Below, piece after piece: positions 50,146 to 61,821 of a stretch of 64,000 nucleotides of DNA. Numbering within the stretch: position 1 is the stretch's first letter; every line of letters begins with the position of its first letter. The stretch lies in the NCBI GenBank assembly GCA_037576215.1, contig JBANDB010000008.1, forward strand, positions 2,914,001 through 2,978,000, read 5' to 3'. A program made the translations under genes and the position numbers. The DNA is from Armillaria gallica (taxonomy: Eukaryota > Basidiomycota > Agaricomycetes > Agaricales > Physalacriaceae). The notes below the pieces were generated by a model, which worked only from the letters and a program-made list of their open reading frames with translations, was not told the origin of the DNA and did not search any database.

Positions 50146-51609
50146 ATGCTTTCGAACACCCTTGCTATACTCTCCCTGTCGGCGTGCCTGCCGGTTGTCA
50201 TTTCGGCGCCAGTCCTCGACAATAACAACACCACAACTGCTATTTCCTCCATTTTTACCGTACAAAATATAACCTCAACCAACTCGCCGTTGTCAAACTC
50301 CACACCGCATCTCAGCGTAGAAGTCGGAACTTCGTCAGAAGGCATCTTTGTCTATCCATCTCTGTCTTCGGAAACAGTATCGTCTCAAGCAGATAGCACT
50401 ACGAAGAGACCTCTTGTGATGGCCTATTTTCCAAGTTGGGCCGAGGGCGACTACTCTCCGGAAACGATCAACTACGCGCTTTATGACTGGATCGATTTCG
50501 CGTTTGCTATTCCTGACGAAGACTTCAATTTGACTTGGGATGATGCTGTAAAGGACCCTGATCTTCTGGCACGCCTTGTGAACTTTGCGCATGGTAACAG
50601 CACAAAGATCAAGCTCAGTATAGGCGGTTGGGGCGGAAGCCGGTCAGTCAATTGTCCTTGCTCTTCTGTCTATATACTGATAATTTCCCAGCTTCTTCTC
50701 TACCGCTATGTCAAACGAAGCAAACCAAAAGGTCTTTGCAGGGAACATCGTCAAACTCTATAATATGTACGGCTTGGATGGCATCGATCTCGACTGGGAG
50801 TATCCTGGTCGTAAAGGCGAATCCGGTAATCAAGTCAGCGCATCCGATTCGGTCAACTATTTGCAGTTCCTCGGTCTCCTTCGCAAAACGCTACCCACAA
50901 ATGCCGTTCTCACAGCTGCTGTAGATCATAAGCCTTTCGTCGATGGTGACGGAGTGCCGTTGAAGGATGTGTCAGCTTTTGCTCAACAGCTGGATTGGAT
51001 CCTGATCATGAATTATGATGTTTGGAGTGGTATGCGACCTTGGTCTGGCTATCTGATCGAGCTCATGCGTTCTTAGCTTCGCCGAATCCAGGACCGAATG
51101 CCCCGCTCAGTGATAGATGCGGGAACTCCACTCAACCTGATGCCAATGCAGAAGCAGCCGTGAATGCTTGGACAGCAGCCGGTTTCGAGCCGTCTCAGCT
51201 TGTGCTAGGGATAGCTGCATACGGAATCATTTCCACGTCCAATGCTACCAAACTTCGTACGCGTTCGAAGCGTGGATCTCCTACACTTGTCACCGATGAC
51301 GGTGAAGAGCAAGGACAGATCCGATTCTCTAGTCTGGTAAAGCAGGGCGCTTTGATTTCTGAGAATGCGCTGGGACAACAGAAATTTGTCGCGCAGCCAG
51401 GATCTACCAGGCATTGGGATGGGTGTTCATGTACTCCGTTTCTTGTGTCCACCAATCAGCTAGTCTCGTACGACGACCCTGAGTCGATAGGTCTAAAAGC
51501 AGAGTTCGTTATGAAGAAAGGGATGCTGGGTACGAGTATGTGGGATGCGACGGGTGATACACCGGACAATGACCTGACGAAATCTGTATGGGCAAAGTAT
51601 GGATATTAG
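50146..51609 (+). CDS. GH18 chitinase 2, intact
   Basis: Three exons (50146-50642, 50692-51029, 51077-51609) give 455 codons plus stop. MLSNTLAILSLSACLPVVIS is a signal peptide. A short Asn/Ser/Thr-rich, probably glycosylated segment leads to the family 18 barrel: VMAYFPSWAEGD, YDWIDFAFAIPD, KLSIGGWGGSR, the signature DGIDLDWEYPG with its catalytic Glu, and ILIMNYDVWS. Then come SPNPGPNAPLSDRC, LVLGIAAYGIIS, FSSLVKQGAL and GMLGTSMWDATGDT; it ends KSVWAKYGY. It lacks a carbohydrate-binding module and the long inserts of chitinase 1, with which it shares intron positions and many motifs. The in-frame ATG at 50035 would place the signal peptide internally, so I use 50146. Best preserved member of the island. 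Confidence 0.9.
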
Positions 51610-54051
51610 TGTACATATTATGCAATCAAAGTCAACGACAACAATTACACTAAGTCATTACTGTCAATGTATTTATCGTCGACGAGGTCAATCGTCTTTT
51701 TTACCGACGGCATTACAATTGAGAACACGTTTATCCAATGACCATTTCCCTTGCGACATATACGATCCACATTATGTCATTGCAGTGATTGCACGCGGCG
51801 CAATCGATTTCGCCACTAATTCCGCTGTCTTCCTGTTCACCTACAACCTTCCGCTACGTGTTCTGATGCAGAAGCTCGTCGATTCAGCGAGCCTCATGGG
51901 GACATTGTCAAGAGTTATATGGGATCAGTGTAATGGGGAAAGCAGGTGTCGTATCACATCTACTTAGTGAAGGCAGCATAATTGATACCACCTTTGCACG
52001 CGATGGGCTTTCAACATCATGGACGCTAAAGGATATGTGGAATTCATGCACGCTGCCGATGAGATCCGCAAAATTTATCAAGTTCCTTATCAGCCAGGTG
52101 TATTTTCGATCAATCTACTATTTTTTCGTGGCGCAGCAACGCTATGAAATCCCACCTATCTCGCAAATCCTCAATGTGGCCGAAAAAAATTCTCAGTGCG
52201 CCTTCTCTCCGGCTCCTCCGACACATCTATTATTCAGGCAGGGCCGAAGATCGGATACATTACTGTGATGGAATTTTTTGCTGAGCATCACCACCTGAGT
52301 TCAATTAAATTTTCTCCCTCTTCTCCAAGTCCGAGCGGTACTAACGCAACCCTATGCGATCACAGGGCCAATACATCCGGTCAACAATGTCTTATGATTC
52401 GTTGGCCTCTCACGGGACTAGATGCATGAGGCCGTGTTCAAGCACGTCATTGCTTGAGAAGAATCTACCCTTCAAATGTGTTGGTCTTTGAACTCGTCTT
52501 TGAGACCTTGTCTAGTTATCTATCTATCTATCTTTGCGGCTTGGTGCTCTTTCTGGACAGCGATGAGACGACCACGATCAAGGTAGAGGTTCTGGCTATT
52601 CTATGTCACTGTCAGACTCGAACAAAAACTCAAACTTGTCGTATGCCGATACCAAATATCAGGACCCCGAGTAAAGCCATTCTCATCGAACATCCCATGG
52701 GTATCGTGCTGTGTTGTGTATGGTATGTCAACGGTTAGCCGAACATTTATAACGACCATCTTAATCACGGCCATACATCTGGAAGTGGACAGTTAACAAC
52801 TTCCATAGCCACTGTCGACGCATTCATTTGCTTTCAATTTCACTCCAGAAAAAAATCTCGGGCGGTGGAAAGTCGGGCGTTGTAACAACCGAATGCTAAG
52901 GTACGACCGTACAAGACGTTCTTCACCGAACCTCTGAACTACCTAGACTGATTGTGCTAATCATAGAGGCGACCGCTTTCAGTTTGAAATACTGTGCCTT
53001 ATTCCTGCCTTTACAAGTACCGAGCTGCTTCTTGGTGAATAAGCGACCGTGCTCAACGATATTATGCAGCTCCAAACAGTCCGCCTGATTCTATATCCCT
53101 CCTTCCGTTTATCAGGCGCAAAGTGCTACTTCCATTGCAGAAGTCATGTGCGAAGCAGCGAATCCCGTCCATTTTGCTAACAATCTTTCTGATAGTTTTT
53201 CGTTAGGATGGGTAATCGAAAACGCCTTGATTCAAACAAACATAACGTGTGTGTGCGACAACGCAAATACGGGCCTCCCATGGAATAAATATCGCGGGAC
53301 TTTTTGTAGGAAAATAGCCGATCAGAAAGAAAGTCTGCCGTTATGGACGGACATTGGCCAGGATATGTTTGGATGAAATGGGCCTCGCGCGGTTTGTGTT
53401 GACTACTGACATATGCTATAGGTTATTGACCATACAGTTAAACTCAGACCTGCTAGGTGCGAACAAATCCCAGCCTCTTTCCTGTGAAATTGCCAAGACT
53501 CCAACTTCCTACAGCTCAAAGGCCGACGTTGATTGTTCATCAAATCCGACCTTTACTGAGGTCCGGCGAGGTGCCCATAGCCCATATACTAATCTAGGCA
53601 ATGGCGCGAACAAAGAGCACCTGGACCTGTGTGGCTCTTCACTTTCGTCTATGTTTTGTACCTCTCTCGGCCTTCGCTTGCTTATGGCACGGAGGACAGG
53701 AGGTAATCTTACGCATAATAGTGGAAATATGGTTCTCTAATTCAAGGGCAACCACGAACGTTTATGAAGCGACACCGACTATTTCGGTATCTGGTTGTAT
53801 CATCGTTCCTGGAGTTTGAGAATGAGGTCTTCTCAAGAGATCGTCTGACCACGCGGTCTTGTTTGCTGGCTTTGTCTTTGCCTGCAGTATCTCCCCGGAA
53901 TCTGGATCCATTCATTTGTATCCGTGACTTCAGGACTACACGTAGAGCTCCGTGTGGAGACTGAGGCTTCGATGAACTCGCGAGTTCACCACCTGCGGAA
54001 CCAAACACCTCTACATTGCACCAAATGACCTTCCCAAGAAATCATTGCGCG
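51610..54051. other. intergenic stretch, nothing convincing
   Basis: About 2.4 kb with short frames only. At 52517-52533 there is a small TATC microsatellite of four units. Near 52157-52180 a short sequence (CTATCTCGCAAATCCTCAAT) recurs with one mismatch at about 58085-58105. I could not assemble a gene. Confidence 0.35.
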
Positions 54052-54059
54052 TATTTAAA
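54052..54059 (+). promoter_or_regulatory. TATA-like box of the fungalysin gene
   Basis: TATTTAAA lies about 75 bp upstream of the ATG at 54134. Confidence 0.4.
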
Positions 54060-54133
54060 CTGTCTCGACAAGTAACATTAGCCTCACAGGAAATTTCCTT
54101 GTCTATCTTGCACCCACTCTAACGAAACAGAAC

Positions 54134-56434
54134 ATGCGCACTTTTGGTACGAACCTGCTCAGCACCATTCTCCTTGCGGTGCTCCTTGTCAAGGCTGCGC
54201 CCCATCCGGCCTATTCGAGGGACTCGAGTCGCCAGGCCAAGGCTATCAGTCGCGCCTTGAACGTCGAAAGCTATCATCCCAAGGCGTCGTACAAGGTGAA
54301 CGTTCGACGTTGGTTGATCAACCACATTTCTGGTCTGATAGTGCCTTTCAGACTTATGGGGAAGGAAAAGAGGTCAACTCGTTCGTTCTGGGCGATTTAG
54401 AGACCTCGACGGTTTCCTTCGTTGCCTCGGAGCTCGGCCTTGACTCTTCTACCATTTCGTATAGCTCCGGTCGCACCACGGACAACGGCATGAGCTACGC
54501 GTATGCGAAGCAGTATCATGTACGGCGTCCTCTTTTCTCTCTTCAGATTACATCGATCAAGACTTGCAGGACGGGGTTCCTCTCGCTAACGCCGTCGCCA
54601 ATGTGGCCTTCAAGAATGGAAAAGCAGTTGCATTTGGGTCCTCGTTTGTGGATACTTGTAGGTCGACGTGACAGCTGTCGTTCTTCTTACATATTAATGT
54701 TCTCCATAGCGAACATCGCGCCCTCCCAGCCATCGATCGATCTCGACTCCTCTGTTATCAGTAAAGTGGAGGACGCATTTGCAGCGACCTACAGCGGCGT
54801 GAACTCGCTGGAATATCTCGTCCAGTCGGACGGATCCATTGCGCTCACCCATGTAATCCAAGTCCGAAACGCCACTACCAATGAAGGCTACGAAGCGTTC
54901 GTTGACGCTCATTCTGGAGATATACTTGCCCTCACCGATTTCCTCGCGGAAGCCACGGTAAGCGTCGGACTATTTCTTGATTTCTGAGATATTTATAGTG
55001 CACCCATAGTACACGGTGTTGCCCATAACCAAACAGAATGTGTTGGAGGGCGAAGAGACTCTTGTCGACCCCGAAGACCTTGACTCTTCCCCCTTAGGAT
55101 GGGTGCAGAATGACGAGACTGCGTTCGTCCCTTTTTTTTTCAAATCTTACGAGTAAAGTAACTTACGGGTTCGATAGCGGAAATAACGTCGTGGCATACA
55201 AAGGAATTCCGACCAATACGACTGTGGAATCCTCCGCCGACACATTTGATTACCCATATGATATTGCTGTCGGTCCAACTGAGGGTGGTAACATCGATGC
55301 AGCCCGTACGAACGCCTTCTACATTATCAACAAGGTCCACGACTTTACTTACAAGTACGGCTGGAACGAGTCAGCTTACAATTTCCAACTGGACAACTTT
55401 GGCAATGGGGGTGCTGAAGGAGATCGTGTGCAGATGTCCGTACAGGATCCTTCCGGAACCAATAATGCCAATTTCCTGACTCTTCCTGAGTAAGTCAAAC
55501 CACCTTAAATATTTCCACCAGCGTGCTTATTTGGGGTTCAGTGGTCAGAACGGCACTTGCCGCATGTTTATTTTCACTTTGACGACACCCAATCGCGATG
55601 GAGACTTTCAGAATGATATCATCGTTCATGAATTCACCATGGTCTCACTAATCGTATGACTGGTGGAGGAACAGCTCGATGCTTGCAGATCACTGAGTCC
55701 CAAGGTTTGGGTGAAGGTACGCTCTGGTAGCGTTCCTCAATCATCTGTATTGACTGGTTTCCTTTTAGGATGGTCTGATGCCATGGCAGAGTACGTCGTT
55801 CACCCTCCCCTTCCTCTTTTTCATGATACTCATCATAAGTACGTTGCAGGTGGACCGAACAAACGAGTGGGACTATCACCGACTTTGTGACAGGAACCTG
55901 GGTCGTAAATAATCCTGCTGGTGTGCGCCATTTCCCATACTCTACGGATCCTACCGTCAACCCCCTGCGTTACTCGGCCCTTGCCTCTCTCTCTGAGGTT
56001 CACAGTACGTCGTCTTTGTTAACAGTGCGATACGTGGGTAACGGAAATATGTCCAGACATCGGAGAAGTATGGGCTAACATGTTGCACAATGTATACGCA
56101 GCGCTTGTTGGAGCCCACGGATGGTCGGCGACTGCTATGGAAGATCCGTCCGGACCGGAAGGCAACATCGTTTACCTTCACCTCTTCATCGACGCGCTCG
56201 CCCTCCAGCCTTGCAACCCTACATGTAAGTGAGGATCCTCACTTTTTGGGATTGTGGCTAATCCCCTGGCTATGAATTGTAGTCGTGGACGCTCGTGATG
56301 CATGGATCCAAGCTGATGTGAACCGCTATAATGGGGCCAATGCTTGCATCCTCTGGAACGCATTCGCGAGCCGTGGCTTGGGACTGAACGCCGCTAACTA
56401 CGTTGACGATGAGACTGTTCCTGACGGTTGTTAA
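54134..56434 (+). CDS. fungalysin (M36) extracellular metalloprotease, two apparent frame breaks
   Basis: A secreted zinc endopeptidase made as a pre-pro-enzyme. The signal peptide is MRTFGTNLLSTILLAVLLVK; the propeptide includes VDQPHFWSDSAFQTYGEG and GMSYAYAKQYHDGVPLANA. The mature domain starts near AGNNVVAYKGIP and contains AFYIINKVHDFTYKYGWNE, GGGTARCLQ, QGLGEGWSDAMAEW and the zinc-ligand helix IGEVWANML, ending FASRGLGLNAANYVDDETV. The zinc-binding HEFTH is interrupted: the run at 55637-55638 reads CC where CCC is needed for HEFTHGLTNRMT, and the frame would stop eight codons later. A second slip lies near 54300-54310, between ASYKVN and LVDQPHF. At least eight introns; the one before GNNVVAY has donor gttcgt. 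If the breaks are real the protein is inactive. Confidence 0.82.
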
Positions 56435-57394
56435 GAAAGGAAGCCGCGAATGAGTCGTGGATGGATAAATTCTGTTTCAGTTTAACAGTTCTAAGCAGAC
56501 AATTTAACGTGTCGTGTCGTTTTGTTTCAGTTCCTGAGACACTGTATTCATCATAATTTCGATGCGCTCGATATATGCAGGTAATGGGGTTACCGGAAAC
56601 CGTTGTTTACATCATTTTGGTTCATTCACACAGGCCGTCCTTCACTCCGACTCCTTCAAGCTTCATGTCTTGAATCAACTGTGCCAGTATTCAAATCGAG
56701 ATGCCTACATTTTTGATACTGATTTTAAGGAGCGTGTGTACACGATGAGCATCAAAGGTTTATTTATGTAGTCGGTAAGACCTGAGCTCCAGGGCGTTCA
56801 TCATGAGCCAGCTGACTTGTTGGTTTTTTCTTTACACATGCATTTTGGTTGCTGTGTCAAAAGCAGTTATAGTAACTTTATATTGCTGGGTGAAGATGTC
56901 AGAAGAGTTTGTACGATACGTATACATAGATCAGACTTAGACTTCCACCGCTGAAGCTGCAACAAAGATAATATCTGACTCAGATGTTCAATTGTCGGAC
57001 GGGTGGCGGTATTGCGAACAGGAAGACCCACTCGTTTTGCGCTGTGAACTCTGGCGAATCATGGAAGGAGGCCGGTGGAGGTGTATTTTTGACATCATCC
57101 TATTTCGATGTTTTTCAAGTAGGTATCAAAGACTCGTCCGTAGAAATTGGCAAGAAGCGCCGTACATACAACCGTACACGGCCAAGCTGCGGAAGGAAGA
57201 TGAGAATAAAGTACTACTTGGAATGAAGGAGGCATAAAAAGTCAAATGCAAGCAGCCGGGTCACTATTTGAATCCAAACAGATATTTTCTTGCTTGCAAT
57301 TCGTAGTAAGCGACTATGAACGACTTTTCTTCATACGGATCGTTGAGTCTGGTTTACGAGACTAGTAAGCGACGGCAGGCAGAGAAGCAAGGAA
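56435..57394. other. intergenic; overlapping open frames near 57.0-57.2 kb
   Basis: Follows the fungalysin gene. Two overlapping plus-strand frames of about 80 codons at 56984-57237 have no match; one is Trp/Arg/Cys-rich. They may be remnants of a mobile or duplicated element but show no transposase motif. Confidence 0.3.
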
Positions 57395-57835
57395 ATGACC
57401 TCATGCGGTGCTTTCCGTTTCTCTCTGAGGCAAATAAAGACGCGGCTTTCAAACTTTCTCCGACATTTCTCGCGACCTCTACTCATGCACATGGCTCCGC
57501 CGGCAAGGGATTGGATGAAGATGCGCGGAGTCATGCATATGACTGAGAAGCTCCCAGACCAGCAGTGTGATACGTGGGTTAATGACGACAACACATACTT
57601 TGGCTGCTGCATTGCGAAGGGGGAGGTGCAGGGACTGGCTGAGCCGCACCCCGAAGGACTGGATCGCGAAGGAGAGCTCTGTGTGGTTGACAGCGCAGGT
57701 GTCACGCATAGCTTTTGGGTCATCGCACAACACCAGTATCTGATACCTGATGGTACATATACCTTGATTGGCTATTCTGCGAGTCTCTGGTCAGAGGGTA
57801 TGATAGGGACAGAGTGGGTGATCGGCCATCGATAG
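57395..57835 (+). CDS. hypothetical small protein, unrecognised
   Basis: An uninterrupted frame; the better part starts at MAPPARDWMKMRGVMHMTEK (57491) and contains CDTWVNDDNTYFGCCIAKGE, EGELCVVDSAGVTHSFWVIA and LIPDGTYTLIGYSASLWSEG, ending VIGHR. The alternating hydrophobic/polar pattern suggests a small beta-rich fold. No signal peptide, introns or family match. It lies between the fungalysin and glutaminase genes and may be unrelated to either. Confidence 0.3.
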   Translation: MTSCGAFRFSLRQIKTRLSNFLRHFSRPLLMHMAPPARDWMKMRGVMHMTEKLPDQQCDTWVNDDNTYFGCCIAKGEVQGLAEPHPEGLDREGELCVVDSAGVTHSFWVIAQHQYLIPDGTYTLIGYSASLWSEGMIGTEWVIGHR

Positions 57836-58002
57836 AACAACCAATTCGCAAAATTCTCTGTGATTACAGTGGCTAATGGAGTGCGCAGCACTCTGAAGGA
57901 GCTCACAGGCGTTGTACAGCAGAATGCCAAAGTTCATCTACTTTGACAACGCTGCCATGCTTTCGTGTGTACTTCTTTCCAAAAGACGGCAAGACACTAG
58001 CG

Positions 58003-58080
58003 CCGAAAGCTACGCAAAAGAGAGCTCAGGTGCGTTTCAGCAAAACCAAACGTTATGTCTAGCTAATAGCCTCTCAGTTT
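58003..58080 (+). repeat. partial glutaminase duplicate (exon-intron-exon fragment)
   Basis: This 78-bp stretch is nearly identical to 58723-58800 inside the glutaminase copy 2 gene. It begins with the exon end CGAAAGCTACGCAAAAGAG, keeps the donor GTGCGT, an intron of the same length with the branch site GCTAATAG, and the acceptor CTCTCAG. The flanks on both sides differ, so it is a small duplicated fragment about 720 bp upstream of its source and not a second gene. Confidence 0.75.
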
Positions 58081-58385
58081 ACTGCGTATCTCGCAAATCC
58101 CCAATGTGGCGAGATCAGTGTATTGACCATGGGCTTATACAGATCAGTATCATCAGCACAGCTAAATCTTCCCGTGCTAGACGTAATGAACCCCCGGCAA
58201 TAAATACAAAACGATGATGCTGACGATGTTGATCCCGACGTCGGCCTTGTGACTCTAAGAACAAGCCTGGACAACATCTCTCCATCAGCAACTCTGTTTC
58301 ATCAATTGCAAACCATCTATCCCTGTCGCGTAGCTTAAATACGAAAGATGCCCTTTGCTTTTTCTCCAGTTATTCCTTTCCTTTC

Positions 58386-61300
58386 ATGCTTTCTCTTGTT
58401 ACGTGCTGGTTTTTTTCCTCCGTCCTTATAACACTCTCCCGAGGCGCCGCTCTCTTGAACACATCCCCTTTTACTCCACCGTCGTATCCCTTGGCTGTAC
58501 GCTCGCCATATCTATCAACATGGCTGGCCCAGAAAGACGGTGGTACCGCGCTCAATGACGACTGGTCTAGGTTCTATACAGGGCAGGTCAGTGAAAGTCC
58601 AGTGTTGAAACGAAAGCGTGTCTTGAGTCGACGTTTGGTAGATCACCGGATGGGCAGGCTTGATCAAAGTTGACAATACCACTTATAGCTTCTTGGGCAC
58701 TCCGGGAGGTGTTGCTTCATACGCGAAAGCTACGCAAAAGAGCGCCCAGGTGCGTCCCAACAAAATAAAACGTTCTTCCCAGCTAATAGTCTCTCAGTTT
58801 ACTTCAACCCAGTCGAAGTTTGTGATGACTGCAGGACCAGTGGATTTAAATGTCACCTTTCTAAGCCCTGTTGAGGTGAGCCATGCCTCACGCGTTTGTG
58901 ACCGCGAACTTACGCGCTTTGTAGCCTCACAATTTGACCAAACAATCCTTTCCTTTTTCTTATCTCGCGCTCACTGCTGCTGCCAACGACGGTTCGACCC
59001 ATTCTGTCGCAGTATACAGTGATATTAGTGGGGAATGGCTTTCAGGGAATACTTTCTTAGCCATGAACTGGACTACTACCACAGGGGATACCTTGGTTCA
59101 TCAGGCCCAACTACGAGACCCTTCGCCTTTTGCAGAAATTGACGACCGGACGCAATGTATGTGCATTCATTCCAGGCCGATTCCTCAATGCACTGCTGAT
59201 GGTAACATGAAAGATGGGTCTGTATATTATGCAACACAGGCACTGACAGTGCGTATCAGATGCCAAATCATTTTTGACCGTACTGAAACAGCTTGAAAAT
59301 AAAGAATGCGGGTGTAACATACCAAACCGGCGCTGATGTTGATGTCAGGAACCAGTTTATCAACCAGGGGGTCTTGTCGAACACCGAGGACAGTGATTTC
59401 CGAGCTGTTCAGGAACGTTGGCCTGTTCTTGCTTTTGCTCATGACCTTGGTAATATTTCTGAGTCGACGATTCCCGTGGTGGTGGCGATCGGCCACGTCC
59501 GTGACCCTGCGATCCAGTACATCGTTGCGAATGGCACGATTCAGAAGCGAAGCTTGTATTTTATTAGCCAAACGACGATCGCGGATAATGTAGGTCGCCT
59601 AAAATTCAGATTTCATTGCCCAGAGTCAAGATTCTTATTTTTTCCGTCGCAGATTCCTTCATTTTTATCGGATTATACCGATGCAATCACAAGAGCCAAT
59701 GACTTTGACAGTACTGTGCAGAATGATGCTTCAAAGATCTCTTCAGACTATGCCGACATCGTCGCGTTGTCCATCAGACAAGCATTCGCCGGAACAGAAA
59801 TTACTCTATCCCAGAACTCGAATGGGTCTTGGAACAAAGAGGATGTCCTCGTCTTTATGAAAGGTGCATTGGACTGGCTGTCAAAATGATTATGTTTCTC
59901 ATTTCTTCTGGCAGAAATCTCAAGCAATGGCGTGAGTCATGATAAGACGCTTACGCCTTCTGTTAATATTTGCGTTAAAAGGACGTAAATACAGTGGATG
60001 TCATGTTCCCAGCCTGGCCGCTATTTCTTTACACTAACCCTGAGCTTGGGAAGTACATGTTAAATGTGGTCTTTGAGTACCAGGCTACAGGGCAGTACCC
60101 CAACCGATATAGTGTGCATGATTTAGGTACACATACCTATTATCTTTGAAAGATAGTGATGCATATTTACTGATGATCTGCTACAGGCTCTAATTACCCC
60201 AACGCTACTGGCCACAATGATGGAAATGATGAGGCCATGCCGGTGGAAGAAAGCGGAAACATGATTATCATGGCATTGAGCTACGCTCAGAAGACTGGAG
60301 ATACATCCCAACTGCGAAATACGTAAGACCATGTTTACTCCCATCTATCATATGTCCTGACAACTTGTTTTTTCGTTCCTCAGTTGGGTCTATTGGATCA
60401 ATGGGCGCAGTTTTTGATCTCCGACTCTCTCATTCCGGTTCATCAGCTCAGCACCGACGACTTTGCAGGAACTCTTGCAAACCAGACCAATCTCGCAATT
60501 AAGGGAATCGTCGGAATCGGGGCGATGGCGAAGATTGCTGACATGGTAGGGGATGATACTAAAAGCGATAATTACAGTGTTTGTTTGTTTCCACGAACCT
60601 TTGCTATCCTTCCATCTCACTGTGTTTCTAGGCCATCGCTTCGGATTATGTCTCGCAATGGCAGAACCTAGCATTTTCGGATGACAAAAGTCATCTTACC
60701 CTCTCTGTACGATCTGTCTCTCGGGTTATACCTTTCCTGAATGCTGACGATGCTTTCTTTGGATGAATTTAGTATGGAAATTCTTCTAGGTGAATACTAT
60801 TCCCTCCAGTACGAGTTGCGTTATCTCACCGCACTTCAGCTGGGGTCTATCTTATAACTTATATGCTGATAAATTATTGAATCTCAATATCTTTCCCCAA
60901 TCTGTCTATGAAACGCGTACGTCCTTGTGGTATTCCGAGAAGGAGTCAAACTCAATTTCAAACAGAAACGAAATGGTACCCCACCGTCGCAAGTGAGTTC
61001 CGGCAACGTGACATCGGTCTATGTACTTGAATTGATGTCTTCTTTGTGTCTTCAAGACAAGTACGGTGTTCCGTTGGATACTCGGTGAGCCTTTGTCCTC
61101 TCTTACGACACATAGGAATGGGATTTCTGACACTTCTACTAGACACACATATACCTTAAGTGGTACGTGGCGCCGCATCTCTTCGTTGACCGGTGGCCCA
61201 TTCGTTCTCCATAGGTTGGGAGATCTGGACTGCCGCAATCATGACGAATAACTCTACTCGAGATTTGCTCATCTCATCCGTCAAGGATTGGATCTCTAGT

Positions 61301-61821
61301 GGACTAAGCTCTCAGCCGCTCGGAGATTTCTACAACACCACAGATGGTGGTGTACAAGGTTTCAAAGCAAGGCCTGCAGTGGGAGCACATCGTAAGTTCT
61401 CTCCATCCTTCGTCACTAAAGTTGCTAAGCGTGTCTCTTCTAGTCGCCTTGGTATGCTTTTCTCTTAATTAAGCTTGCGTTAATCTCATTAGCTTTCTCT
61501 TGAAACGTTGCTTAGCTTGTTCTGTGAGTTTTGCTCGCTTCGGCCATCTGTTGATCGAGTAACGGTTAATTAATCGATCTTTTCATTAGAAATGACACGA
61601 ACTCTAAAGGAGATCCGACTGGAGACAACGCCACGAATACTGGAACCAATACCGGAGGTGGATCTGATGGCGATGGGAATAGTACAGGCAGCAGTGGCAA
61701 TAGCGGCAGTGACGGTGATGGCAACCAAGCTGATTGGGCTTGTCCGAGTGTGCTGCCCCCATTGCCACTACTTTTGGTATTGTTCGCTTTGGTGACACTT
61801 CAATTAAGCCAATATCTGTAG
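58386..61821 (+). CDS. gtaA: secreted glutaminase, GtaA type (copy 2), with hydrophobic C-terminal tail
   Basis: A second GtaA-type glutaminase. A signal peptide (MLSLVTCWFFSSVLITLSRG) precedes LNTSPFTPPSYPLAVRSPYL. Conserved blocks follow in the same order as copy 1: KVDNTTYSFLG, STHSVAVYSDISGEWLSGN, VAIGHVRDPAIQYIVAN, DYADIVALSIRQAFAG, DVLVFMKEIS, NTVDVMFPAWPLFLYTNP, EYQATGQYPNRYSVHDLG, EAMPVEESGNMIIMALSYA, STDDFAGTLANQTNLAIKGI, WGLSYNLYADKLL, WEIWTAAIMTNNSTRDL and SSQPLGDFYNTTDGG. Near the 3' end two consecutive 8-base microexons (61444-61451 and 61516-61523) encode LALLVL. The last exon adds an Asn/Ser/Gly/Asp-rich linker and the hydrophobic end PLPLLLVLFALVTLQLSQYL, which resembles a GPI-attachment signal. 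An out-of-frame ATG lies upstream at 58348. Confidence 0.85.

Noticed and set aside
52517..52533. TATC microsatellite
   Set aside because: Only about four units; ordinary simple repeat.
57890..58260. second full glutaminase gene upstream of copy 2
   Set aside because: Only about 78 bp match; sequence on both sides is unrelated, so it is a duplicated fragment.
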